From Tetragonia tetragonoides (lineage: Eukaryota > Streptophyta > Magnoliopsida > Caryophyllales > Aizoaceae): DNA of 64,000 nt. A model generated the notes under the pieces. That model was not told where the DNA came from. It did not search any database and saw only the letters and a program-made list of their open reading frames with translations. Positions within the stretch are counted from its first letter, which is position 1. The number at the start of each line of letters is the position of its first letter. The position numbers and the translations under genes are program-made. The stretch lies in assembly GCA_038025085.1 (NCBI GenBank), contig CM076140.1, forward strand, positions 30,429,501 to 30,493,500. The letters are read 5' to 3'. Below, in pieces: positions 12,891-21,643 of this stretch.

Positions 12891-15260
12891 GAAACTGCCC
12901 CAAGAATGTTTTATAGTACAAACAAGCTTCAACTCAAGCTTTTTTAATGCATTTAGGCGTTTTAAAAGCTCATACGAGTAGGGTGAAAGAGATTTGAGTT
13001 CGTTTGTGTTGTATATTAAGAGGAAGCATCCAAATACTTTGTTTGCATTCATTTGAGTGTGACACTACACCGAGGATGTTTTCAAGAACAAACATTCTTC
13101 AACTCAAGCTTTTAAATGCATTTACGCGTTTTAAAAGCTCTTACGACTAGGGTGAAAGAGATTGGAGTTCTTTTGTGTTGTATATTAAGAGAAAGCACCA
13201 CAATGTTTTGTTTGCATTCATTTGAGTATGAAACTACGCCAAGAATGTTTTATAGTACAAACAAGCTTTAACTCAAGCTTTTTTAATGCATTTACGCATT
13301 TTAAAAGCTCATACGAGTAGGGTGAAAGAGATATGAGTTCGTTTGTGTTGTATATTAAGAGAAAGCATCCAAATACTTTGTTTGCATTCATTTGAGTGCG
13401 ACACTACACATAGGATATTTTCAAGTATAAACAAGCTTCAACTCAAGCTTTTAAATGCATTTACGCGTTTTAAAAGCTCTTACGAGTAGGGTGAAAGAGA
13501 TTGGAATTCTTTTGTGTTGTATATTAAGAAAAAGCACCCAAATATTTTGTTTGCATTCATTTGAGAAAGAAAATACACCAAGAATGTTTGATAGTACAAA
13601 CAAGCTTCAAGTCAAGCTTTTTTAATGCATTTACGCGTTTTAAAATCTCATACAAGTAGGTTGAAAGAGATTTGAGTTCTTTTGTGCTGTATATTAACAG
13701 AAAGCATCCAAATACTTTGTTTGCATTCATTTGAGTATGTAACTACACAAAAAATGTTTTATAGTACAAACAAGCTTCAACTCAAACTTTTTTAATGCAT
13801 TTACACGATTTAAAAGCTCATACGAGTAGGGTGAAAGAGATTTGAGTTTGTTTGTGTTGTATATTAAGAGAAAGCATCCAAATACTTTGTTTGCATTCAT
13901 TAGAGTGTGAAACTACACCTAGGATGTTTTCAAGTACAAACAAGCTTCAACTCAAGCTATTGAATGCATTTACGCGTTTTAAAAGCTCTTACGAGTAGAG
14001 TGAAAGAGATTTGAGTTCTTTTGTGTTGTATATTAAGAGAAAGCATCCAAATATTTTGTTTGCATTCATTTGAGTATGAAACTACACCAAGAATGTTTTA
14101 TAGTACAAACAAGCTTCAACTCAAGCTTTTTTAATGCATTTAGGCGTTTTAAAAGCTCATACGAGTAGGGTGAAAGAGATTTGAGTTCGTTTGTGTTGTA
14201 TATTAAGAGGAAGCATCCAAATACTTTGTTTGCATTCATTTGAGTGTGACACTACACCGAGGATGTTTTCAAGTACAAACAAACTTCAACTGAAGCTTTT
14301 AAATGCATTTACGCGTTTTAAAAGCTCTTACGAGTAGGGTGAAAGAGATTGGAGTTCTTTTGTGTTGTATATTAAGAGAAAGCACCATGATGTTTTGTTT
14401 ACATTCCTTTGAGTTTGAAACTACGCCAAGAATGTTTTATAGTACAAACAAGCTTCAACTCAAGCTTTTTTAATGCATTTACGCATTTTAAAAGCTCATA
14501 CGAGTAGGGTGAAAGAGATATGAGTTTGTTTGTGTTGTATATTAAGAGAAAGCATCCAAATACTTTGTTTGCATTCATTTGAGTGTGACACTACACCTTG
14601 GATGTTTTCAAGTACAAACAAGCTTCAAGTCAAGCTTTTAAATGCATTTACGCGTTTTAAAAGCTCTTACGAGTAGGGTGAAAGAGATTGGAATTCTTTT
14701 GTGTTGTATATTAAGAAAAAGCACCCAAATATTTTGTTTGCATTCATTTGAGAAAGAAACTACACCAAGAATGTTTTATAGTGCAAACAAGCTTCAACTC
14801 AAGCTTTTTTAATGCATTTACGCGTTTTAAAATCTCATACGAGTAGGTTGAAAGAGATTTGAGTTCTTTTGTGTTGTATATTAACAGAAAGCATCCAAAT
14901 GCTTTGTTCGCATTCATTTGAGTATGTAACTACACCAAAAATGTTTTATAGTACAAACAAGCTTCAACTCAAACTTTTTTAATGAATTTACGCGTTTTAA
15001 AAGCTCATACGAGTAGGGTGAAAGAGATTTGAGTTTGTTTGTATTGTATATTAGGAGAAAGAACCCAAATACTTTGTTTGCATTCAGTAGAGTGTGAAAC
15101 TACACCTAGGATGTTTTCAAGTACAAACAAGCTTCAACTCAAGCTATTGAATGTATTTACGCGTTTTAAAAGCTCTTACGAGTAGAGTGAAAGAGTTTTG
15201 AGTTATTTTGTATTGTATATTAAGAGAAAGCATCCAAATACGTTGTTTTCATTCATTTGA
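12890..15260 (+). repeat. 1,187-bp seven-monomer higher-order repeat, two copies
   Basis: Two tandem copies of a seven-monomer unit. Landmarks recur exactly 1,187 bp apart: ATTTAGGCGT at 12951 and 14138, and the unusual AGAAAGAAA replacing AGTATGAAA at 13564 and 14751. Also shared are the AGAGGAAGCATCC variant and the GTATGTAACTACAC variant. Point differences are scattered between copies, so this duplication is not the youngest in the window. Confidence 0.85.
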
Positions 15261-16305
15261 ATGTGAAACTACACCTAGGATGTTTACAAGTACAAACAAG
15301 CTTCAACTCAAGCTTTTAAATGCATTTACGCGTTTTAAAAGCTCTTACGAGTAGGGTGAAAGAGATTTGAGTTCTTTTGTGTTGTATATTAAGAGAAAGC
15401 ATCCAAATACTTTGTTTTCATTCAATTGAATGTGAAACTACACCTAGGATGTTTACAAGTACAAACAAGCTACAACTCAAGCTTTTAAATGCATTTACGC
15501 GTTTTAAAACCTCTTACGAGTAGGGTGAATGAGATTTGAGTTCTTTTGTGTTGTATATTAAGAGAAAGCATCCAAATATTTTGTTTGCATTCATTTGAGT
15601 ATGAAACTGCACCAAGAATGTTTTATAGTACAAACAAGCTTCAACTCAAGCTTTTTTAATGCATTTACGCGTTTTAAAAGCTCATACGAGTAGGTTGAAA
15701 GAGATTTGAGTTCTTTTGTGTTGTATATTAACAGAAAGCATCCAAATACTTTGTTTGCATTCATTTGAGTGTGAAACTTTACCTAGGATGTTTACAAGTA
15801 CAAACAAGCTTCAACTCAAGCTTTTAAATGCATTTACGCGTTTTAAAAGCTCTTACGAGTAGGGTGAAAGAGATTTGAGTTCTTTTGTGTTGTATATTAA
15901 GAGAAAGCATCCAAATACTTTGTTTTCATTCATTTGAATGTGAAACTACACCTAGGATGTTTACAAGTACAAACAAGCTTCAACTCAAGCTTTTAAATGC
16001 ATTTACGCGTTTTAAAAGCTCTTACGAGTGGGGTGAAAGAGATTTGTGTTCTTTTGTGTTGTATATTAAGAGAAAGCATCCAAATACTTTGTTTGAATTC
16101 ATTTCAGTGTGAAACTACACCTAGGATGTTTACAAGTACAAACAAGCTTCAACTCAAGCTTTTAAATGCATTAACGCGTTTTAAAAGCTCTTACGAGTAG
16201 GGTGAAAGAGATTGGAGTTCTTTTGTGTTGTATATTAAGAGAAAGCACCCAAATGTTTTGTTTGCATTCAATTGAGTGTGAAACTACACCTAGGATGTTT
16301 ACAAG
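15260..16305 (+). repeat. Satellite monomers bordering the retrotransposon (left)
   Basis: About six monomers. Several share TTTTCATTCATTTGAATGTGAAAC in place of the usual TTTGCATTCATTTGAGTG wording. The last monomer is cut at GGATGTTTACAAG by the insertion. The remainder of the same monomer resumes at 22295, so no satellite sequence was lost on integration. Confidence 0.9.
16301..16305. repeat. Target site duplication, left copy (ACAAG)
   Basis: The five bases ACAAG precede the LTR and are repeated at 22295-22299 directly after the far LTR. The intact monomer elsewhere reads GTTTACAAGTACAAAC at this point, so the site is reconstructed exactly when the element is removed. Five bp is the usual duplication length for Ty3/gypsy integrases. 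Confidence 0.97.
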
Positions 16306-16515
16306 TGATGCGTTAGCATCAGGTCATCAAGTTACTAGCATGAGCGTTAATGCATTAATCATGGCATTTGGGACTGTCTCACGTTTGAATGGTGATAATT
16401 CTGGTCCTAGAGGTCTTAGTGTCCTTTTGGCCACTTAATCTAGGTTATGTCCGTACAAGATTAGTCCGTACAAATAAGCATTTGTGATTAGTGTTAATTA
16501 TAGTGCACCCTGCAT

Positions 16516-16545
16516 GTAATTAACGTAATTAACAAATGTAATTAG
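16516..16545 (+). promoter_or_regulatory. U3 repeat cluster GTAATTAAC / GTAATTAAC / GTAATTAG
   Basis: Three near-identical 8-9 bp motifs lie about 300 bp upstream of the TATA box (16516-16524, 16525-16533, 16538-16545). Short tandem motifs in LTR U3 regions often bind host transcription factors. Binding here is inference. In the 3' LTR the first copy is altered to GTAATTAGC. Confidence 0.35.
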
Positions 16546-16838
16546 TTGTTATTTGAATTCCCTAAGTAGTTGCTGAGTAAGGCGCGCCTAAGAGCACATG
16601 GAGCAGGTAAGGATGAAGAATGAGGCTCCTTACAGCTCACCCATGTTTGTCCTTATGCAAGGACAAGCAACAGCTGTCAAGTGGTCCAAAACGGAAGGAA
16701 ATGCGCTCCAAATTGTACTGCACGTATTTGGCTCATTTCTGGGCAAAATACTGAAGTTTCAAATTGCTTGGGCAGTACTCTTTAATAGCTCACCCTTTCT
16801 AGAGTATTCCTAAGTTATTTGGGCACATTTGTGACCCC

Positions 16839-16846
16839 TATAAATA
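16839..16846 (+). promoter_or_regulatory. TATA box of the 5' LTR
   Basis: TATAAATA sits about 240 bp before the end of the LTR, in an otherwise unremarkable context, and is unchanged in the 3' LTR at 22044-22051. It is the natural candidate for the element's RNA polymerase II promoter. Transcription would start some 25-35 bp downstream, at the U3/R border. Confidence 0.7.
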
Positions 16847-17091
16847 TGTGAGAATAGCTGATGTAAAAGGCACTTGAGTTTGATTGAAAAATACACGGCT
16901 GCTGCCTTCTTACAAACCTTGTGTTCTTTACAATAATCTTAGGGTTATTTGGTGAGCAAGTAGTAATCTTTATCCATAGCTTGGTGGTTTAATCCTTTAT
17001 AGCTTTAGTGGTGATACTCAGTATCCTTTCTTCTCTTAATCTTCTGTTTTTGTTTACAAATTGCTAAGGTTGTAATTGCAAACGTATCATT

Positions 17092-17103
17092 TGGTATCAG
17101 AGC
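17092..17103 (+). other. Primer binding site for initiator methionine tRNA
   Basis: TGGTATCAGAGC starts two bases after the 5' LTR ends. It is complementary to the 3' end of plant initiator tRNA-Met, the usual primer for minus-strand synthesis in many plant LTR elements including CRM. All twelve positions fit, so this signal is intact. Confidence 0.93.
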
Positions 17104-17256
17104 ATAGGTTTAACCTTAGCACCATTTTATCTCATCAAAGTTTTCTCCTTTTTTGTCTTAATCACGTCCAAAGTTCCTATCTTTGAGTCACAAAAGAACC
17201 CATTTACAGCCCAAACACAATTCCTAGCTTAAACACAACCAAACTCACAAACAACC
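17104..17256 (+). other. Untranslated leader between primer site and gag
   Basis: About 150 bp with no long ORF. It would contain the packaging region of the genomic RNA. The leader ends in an A/C-rich stretch and a good plant start context (ACAACCATGG) for the gag ATG at 17257. I see no other distinct signal. Confidence 0.7.
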
Positions 17257-18237
17257 ATGGATGATGAACAAATACCCAGAAATTTAACTCTTGAGCAAGC
17301 TAAAGAGCTTAAGAGAGAAAGGGCGATGCGTGAGGTTAAGGAACAACTTAACGACCTCACTCAACAAATGACTGATTTTCTCAACATTGGTAGAGGTAGA
17401 CACCGTGGTCGAGGTGATGATGATGGTTCTCTTAGTCCAAGGAGAAAAGATGAGCAATGGGGTTATTTAAAGTTTGAACCCCCTGATTTTGATGGTGGTA
17501 CAAACCCAGATGACTATTTGGAGTGGGAGCAACAAATGGGTAGATTGTTTGATACCAAGGGGTATAGTGAGGAAAAGAGTTTCAAAGTTGCTGTTTTGAA
17601 GCTCAAGAAGTATGCTTCTTTGTGGTATGAAAGCATGAAACTACAAAGAGAGTGTGAGGGTAAATCTAGTGTGCGTTCATGGCCCAAGCTTAAGAAAATC
17701 ATGCACAAACGCTTTGTGCCCCCTTCCCATACTCAAGATCTCTACCTCAAGCTCACAAATTTCAGTCAAGGAACTCTAAGTGTAGCAGATTATATTAGAG
17801 ATTTCGGGCAACTACAAATCAAAACCGGCATTGTAGAGGATCTACAACTTTCAATTGCGCGTTTTATTTCTGGTTTAGACACCAATATTGGTAATAGAGT
17901 TGAAGTACAGCCTTTTTGGTCCCTAGATGATGTATACAAGTTGGCTTTGAAGATTGAAGAGCAAGAGAAAGCCAAGAAACCAGCAGCAAAGCCCTCATTT
18001 AGGAGTTTTACTCCTCGGGTAGAAAGTTCTTCTAAAGGGAGCAAAAATGACAAAAGGTTTCCTAGAGATCCTATGTCCAACAAGGATGCTCTTAGACCAT
18101 CTCTCTCTAGGAAATGCTTCAAGTGTCAAGGCTATGGACACTTTCAAGCTGAGTGCCCCAACAAGAGAGTGTTATCTCTCCGTGAGTATGATGAACTTAG
18201 GCAATTGGATGACGAGAAGGAGCAGATTGAAGAGTAA
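17257..18237 (+). CDS. gag: Gag (capsid and nucleocapsid) of the CRM-type element
   Basis: A 326-residue reading frame. Residues 1-60 are charged (the LEQAKELKRERAMREVKEQL stretch is probably helical). Residues 65-230 form the retrotransposon Gag capsid domain, with the family landmarks PPDFDG (75-80), LWYE (122-125) and a conserved ADYI..F region (177-183). Residues 235-285 are a basic, serine-rich linker. A CCHC zinc knuckle sits at C287-C290-H295-C300 and binds genomic RNA. The start at 17257 has a strong ATGG context and is the first ATG after the leader. The TAA at 18235 is probably a mutation: the same frame continues as protease-like sequence, and in this clade gag and pol are normally one frame. 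Gag alone looks complete and could in principle still be made. Confidence 0.9.
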   Translation: MDDEQIPRNLTLEQAKELKRERAMREVKEQLNDLTQQMTDFLNIGRGRHRGRGDDDGSLSPRRKDEQWGYLKFEPPDFDGGTNPDDYLEWEQQMGRLFDTKGYSEEKSFKVAVLKLKKYASLWYESMKLQRECEGKSSVRSWPKLKKIMHKRFVPPSHTQDLYLKLTNFSQGTLSVADYIRDFGQLQIKTGIVEDLQLSIARFISGLDTNIGNRVEVQPFWSLDDVYKLALKIEEQEKAKKPAAKPSFRSFTPRVESSSKGSKNDKRFPRDPMSNKDALRPSLSRKCFKCQGYGHFQAECPNKRVLSLREYDELRQLDDEKEQIEE

Positions 18238-18511
18238 TCTATTGACGATGAATTGGACATTGAACCTGACCAAGGCTCACCTCTCTTGGTAGTTCAAAGG
18301 GTCCTTCATGCTAGAGAGGCAGAGAAGACACTATCTCAAAGAGAGAAGATATTTCAAACCAAGTGCACCGTGAAAGAAAAGCTTTGCACTTTGATCATTG
18401 ATGGCGGTTCTTGCACGGCGTCTACTCTCATGGTGGAAAAGCTTGGATTGGCCACCAAAGAACATCTTCATCCTTATTCCTTGCGATGGTTAGAGAAGGG
18501 AAGCAAAAGCC
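18238..18511 (+). pseudogene. pol: Protease N-terminal part, broken pol
   Basis: Continues in the Gag frame after the stop at 18235. It contains an acidic linker and then the aspartic protease active site LIIDGGSC, with the catalytic Asp codon at 18400-18402. Compared with my memory of related proteases, the segment after GGSCT seems two residues short, which hints at a 6-bp in-frame deletion; this is inference. The frame is lost between about 18500 and 18512. Downstream protease sequence continues one frame on (a one-base gain or two-base loss). If left in the original frame, translation stops at 18564. Confidence 0.85.
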
Positions 18512-19312
18512 AAGGTAACGAAACAAGTCACAATCCCTTTTTCGATTGGAAAAGTATACAATGATGAGATTTTGTGTGATGTGATCCCCATGGATGCTTG
18601 TCATTTGCTGTTAGGTAGACCTTGGTTATATGATAGAAGAGTAATGCATGATGGCTTTAGAAATGTTTACTCTTTTGAGGTTCATGGAAAGAAAATTAAT
18701 TTGCAACCCGCAAAATTGTCTTTATGTGGGGGAACGCAAGTTGGGGAGGGTTCTTCAGTTTCTAACTCATTAAAGCATGCTATGATTGTTAAAGGTGTTG
18801 ATTTAGAGTATGAAATGGTGCATGGAAATGTTGTTTATATGCTGGTGTTACTTGGGGAGAATGAGAACATTGTTGGAAAGCCGCAACCTTTGCTTGAGAA
18901 GTATGTCGACGTGTTCCCATCTGAATTGCCCCCTGGTTTGCCACCCATTAGGGGCATAGAGCATCAAATAGACTTTGTTTCGGGAGCCTCACTTGCTAAC
19001 AAAGCAGCTTATAGGTGTAATCCCCAGGAGACTAAGGAGTTACAACATCAAGTAGAGGAGTTACTTGATAGGGGATACATTAGAGAGAGCATGAGTCCTT
19101 GTAGTGTACCAGCTCTCCTTGTGCCAAAAAAGGATGGAAGCATGAGAATGTGTGTCAATAGCCGTTCAATTAACAACATTACAATTCAGTATAGATATCC
19201 AATTCCTCGCTTGGATGATATGCTTGATGAGCTGTTTGGTTCTTGTGTGTTCTCTAATGTGGATTTGAGGAATGGTTACCATCAAATTAGAATGAAGGAT
19301 GGGGATGAATGA
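18512..19312 (+). pseudogene. pol: Protease C-terminal part and reverse transcriptase fingers/palm (broken)
   Basis: Resumes in a second frame with the protease end motif CHLLLGRPW (18599-18625). It then runs through a linker into the reverse transcriptase, where VFPSELPPGLPP, the PALLVPKKDGSMRMCV block and the first catalytic Asp in NVDLRNGYHQIRM (Asp codon 19262-19264) are visible. The MCVNSRSIN block has Asn where relatives usually have Asp, another possible decay change. The frame ends at an in-frame TGA (19310-19312) where relatives carry tryptophan, and continues in the same frame immediately after. The RT is therefore split by a single nonsense mutation. Confidence 0.92.
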
Positions 19313-20854
19313 AAGACAGCCTTCAAGACAAAAGGAGGTCTTTATGAATGGCTTGTAATGCCATTTGGGTTGTCCAATGCTCCTAGCACATTCATGCATC
19401 TTATGAATGAGGTATTGCGTTCCTTTATTGGTAAATTTGTTGTTGTGTATTTTGATGATATTCTCATATACTCTAAGAGTGATTCTGAGCATGTGCAGCA
19501 CCTAACACGCGTTTTTGAGGCTTTAAGGCAACACAAGCTGTTTGCTAAGCTTGAGAAGTGTGATTTCTTTGTCCCTAGTGTCACGTTTCTTGGTTACATT
19601 GTGTCCAAGGATGGTATAGTTGTTGATCCCAGCAAGTTTGAGGCGATTAAGACATGGCCTACTCCTACTAGCATCACGCAAGTAAGGAGCTTCCATGGGC
19701 TGGCTTCTTTTTATAGAAGATTCATCAAGCAATTCAGCTCTCTTTTAGCACCACTTACGGATTGGATGAAGAAAGGTGTCTTTGAGTGGACTCCCATGGC
19801 TCAAAATGCTTTTGAGGCCATCAAGGAAAGGCTTAGCTCAGCCCCTGTACTAGCTTTGCCTAACTTTGATCAACCATTTGAAGTGGAATGTGATGCTTGT
19901 GGAACCGGTATTGGAGCTGTTTTGGTGCAAAATAAGCGTCCTATTGCTTATTTCAGTGAGAAGTTGAATGGTTCAAGAGGGAATTACAACACTTATGACA
20001 AAGAGTTCTATGCAATTGTGAGGGCTCTTGATCACTGGGCTCATTACTTAAAACCAAGGCAATTCATTTTGCATTCTGATCATGAAGCGTTGAAGTATAT
20101 TAATGGGCAGCAGAAGCTGAGTTCAAGACATGCTAAATGGGTGAAATTTCTTCAATCATTCTCCTTTGTATCTAAGTACAAAACTGGTGCAAGCAATGTG
20201 GTAGCCAATGCTTTGTCAAGGCGACATTCTATGTTGTCTATCCTCGAGGCCAAGGTTTTAGGCTTCTCTTTCATAAGGGAACTTTACAAAGATGATCCAG
20301 ATTTCTCTCCCATGTTTGATGGTAGCAAGGAGATGGAAAAATGCCCTTTTCACATGCATGAAGGGTTCTTTTTCAAGCACAACAGATTGTGTATCCCTAG
20401 GGGCTCAATCCGAGAGCTACTTATAAGGGAAGCTCACTTAGGAGGATTGGCTGGCCACTTTGGCATTGTGAAGACTCTTGAGGTCTTAAGTGAGCACTTT
20501 TATTGGCCAAGAATGCAAGGAGATGTCCAATCCATATTAACGAGGTGTGCCTCTTGTCAACATTCTAAGTCCCATTTTCACCAGGGGTTGTACAAGCCTC
20601 GTCCTACTCCCACTTGTCCATGGCATGATCTAAGCATGGATTTCATAGTGGCACTTCCTCGTACACCAAGAGGCAAGGATGCCGTGATGGTTGTTGTCGA
20701 CAGATTCTCAAAAATGGCTCACTTTGGTCCTTGCAACAAAACAAGTGATGCCTCACATGTTGCTGAGTTGTTCTTCAAAGAGATCATTCGCCTTCATGGG
20801 GTTCCAAGGTCCATTGTCTCGGATAAGGACTCTAAATTTCTGAGTTACTTTTAG
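19313..20854 (+). pseudogene. pol: Reverse transcriptase, RNase H and integrase core (broken)
   Basis: Open from 19313 to the TAG at 20852; the first ATG is at 19358. The following residues are counted from 19358. The RT active site YFDD is at 31-34. RNase H acidic residues are D179, E216 and D241, but position 284 is Asn in VVANALSRR where the family has Asp. The integrase zinc finger is H360-H367-C397-C400. The first two catalytic residues of the integrase triad are D428 (SMDFI) and D489 (IVSDK). The frame stops nine residues after D489, at a TAG replacing a tryptophan codon, which cuts the integrase core before its Glu. All these domains act in cytoplasmic virus-like particles and the pre-integration complex in related elements. 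Confidence 0.94.
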
Positions 20855-21643
20855 AAAATATTGTGGAAATTGTTGGGCACCAAGCTCTTGTTCAGCACTG
20901 CCTATCATCCCCAAACCGATGGGCAAACCGAAGTGACCAATAGAACCCTCACAACTCTTCTTAGAGGGTTGGTCAAGAAGACACTCAAGGGGTGGGATCA
21001 AACTCTACCACATGCTGAGTTTGCATACAATCGGGCTCCTCATTATACAACGGGCAAGTCGCCTTTTGAAATTAATTATGGGGTCAATCCTTTAACTCCT
21101 ATTGATCTTTTGCCCTGGCCTATTGAGAGGAAGGTGAGTCCAGATGCTGAAACGTTTGCTAAAGACATGAAAAGGCTACATGAGCAGATTACAAGCCGCA
21201 TTGAGAAGATGAATGAGTTGTATAAGAACAAAGCAAACAAGCACCGAAGGCAACATGAGTTTAATCCAGGAGATTTAGTGTGGTTGCACCTTAGGAAGGA
21301 GAGGTTTCTAGCAAAAACAAAGCACAAGTTGATGCCCAGATCAGAAGGCCCTTTTAAAATCATCGAAAAGACCAACGATAATGCATACAAGCTTGAACTG
21401 CCTGGAGAAAGCTCAATTTCAGCAACTTTTAATGTGGGAGATCTGCTCCCTTATTTGGAGGATGAATATCTTGATGATTTGAGGGCAAATCCAAAAAAAG
21501 TTGGGGAGAATGATGCGTTAGCATCAGGTCATCAAGTTACTAGCGTGAGCATTAATGCATTAATCATGGCATTTGGGACTCTCTCACGTTTGAATGGTGA
21601 TAATTCTGGTCCTAGAGGTCTTAGTGTCCTTTTGGCCACTTAA
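20855..21643 (+). pseudogene. pol: Integrase C-terminal half, extending into the 3' LTR
   Basis: Same frame as the preceding segment. It begins with the missing part of the core; the triad Glu is at 20930-20932 in HPQTDGQTEV, giving the expected 35-residue D-to-E spacing. The GPY/F-like region follows (GPFKIIEKTNDNAYKLELPG) and then FNVGDLLPYLEDEYLDDLRANP. The frame reads through the polypurine tract (residues VGEN) and 44 codons of LTR before TAA at 21641. This LTR-encoded tail contains HQVTSVSINALIMAF, at the position of the CR motif of centromeric elements. In that group the tail is thought to influence targeting to centromeric chromatin. No chromodomain is recognisable. The lack of upstream ATG context means this piece could not be translated alone. 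Confidence 0.9.
21503..21510 (+). other. Polypurine tract (plus-strand primer)
   Basis: GGGGAGAA lies directly before the 3' LTR, with an A-rich run (21493-21499) just upstream. It has the composition and position of the RNase H-resistant primer for plus-strand synthesis. It is also coding, specifying part of the integrase tail, which is characteristic of CRM elements whose integrase frame enters the LTR. Confidence 0.85.

Larger units (their letters stand above)
1..16305 (+). repeat. Left satellite array block, ~169-bp monomer
   Basis: About 96 head-to-tail copies of an AT-rich monomer, all in one orientation. The period is seen directly: equivalent landmarks recur 169 bp apart. Each monomer contains two HindIII-type AAGCTT sites 12 bp apart start to start, an ATGCAT, an ACGCGTTTTAAAAGC stretch, a CTCGTACGAG-like palindrome (variants CTCTTACGAG, CTCATACGAG) and a TTGTGTTGTATATTA segment. 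Several monomer types alternate: one with GTGTGAAACTACACCTAGG, one with GTATGAAACTAC(A/C)CCAAGAATG, and one with ATTCAGAGAATGCACCC. There is no gene in the block. Every small ORF is a rotating-frame artefact of a 3n+1 period. A centromeric or pericentromeric role is inferred from the array form and the CRM-like insertion. Confidence 0.97.
16306..17089 (+). repeat. 5' long terminal repeat (784 bp)
   Basis: Begins TGATGCG and ends ACGTATCA, giving the canonical TG...CA ends inside a 4-bp terminal inverted repeat TGAT/ATCA. It aligns without gaps to 21511-22294, with about 32 mismatches by eye (near 4%). It has a TATAAATA promoter box at 16839-16846 and three GTAATTA-type motifs at 16516-16545. 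Its first 133 bp repeat the codons that form the integrase tail at the other end of the element; here they lie downstream of satellite DNA and have no coding role. The U3/R/U5 borders cannot be fixed from sequence. Confidence 0.97.

Noticed and set aside
1..16305. CRISPR array
   Set aside because: Repeats are contiguous 169-bp units without unique spacers or cas genes, in a plant-type sequence.
16202..16438. 78-residue ORF spanning satellite and LTR
   Set aside because: Chance fusion of a satellite frame with the LTR copy of the integrase tail. It has no gene structure.
16581..16588. GGCGCGCC as a cloning scar
   Set aside because: The same site is in the other LTR (21786-21793) at the equivalent position, so it is native to the element.
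16598..16813. 71-residue ORF inside the 5' LTR and its 66-residue counterpart at 21818-22018
   Set aside because: Both are copies of one LTR sequence, so agreement is not independent evidence. The ORF lies upstream of the TATA box and has no recognisable domain.
17790..18122. Minus-strand ORFs within gag and pol (also 19166-19501, 20753-21001, 21076-21390)
   Set aside because: Shadows of the strongly supported sense frames, with no domain of their own.
19313..21643. Chromodomain at the integrase C terminus
   Set aside because: After the DLLPYLEDEYLDDLRANP stretch only the short LTR-encoded tail remains, with no aromatic-cage pattern and too little length for a chromodomain.
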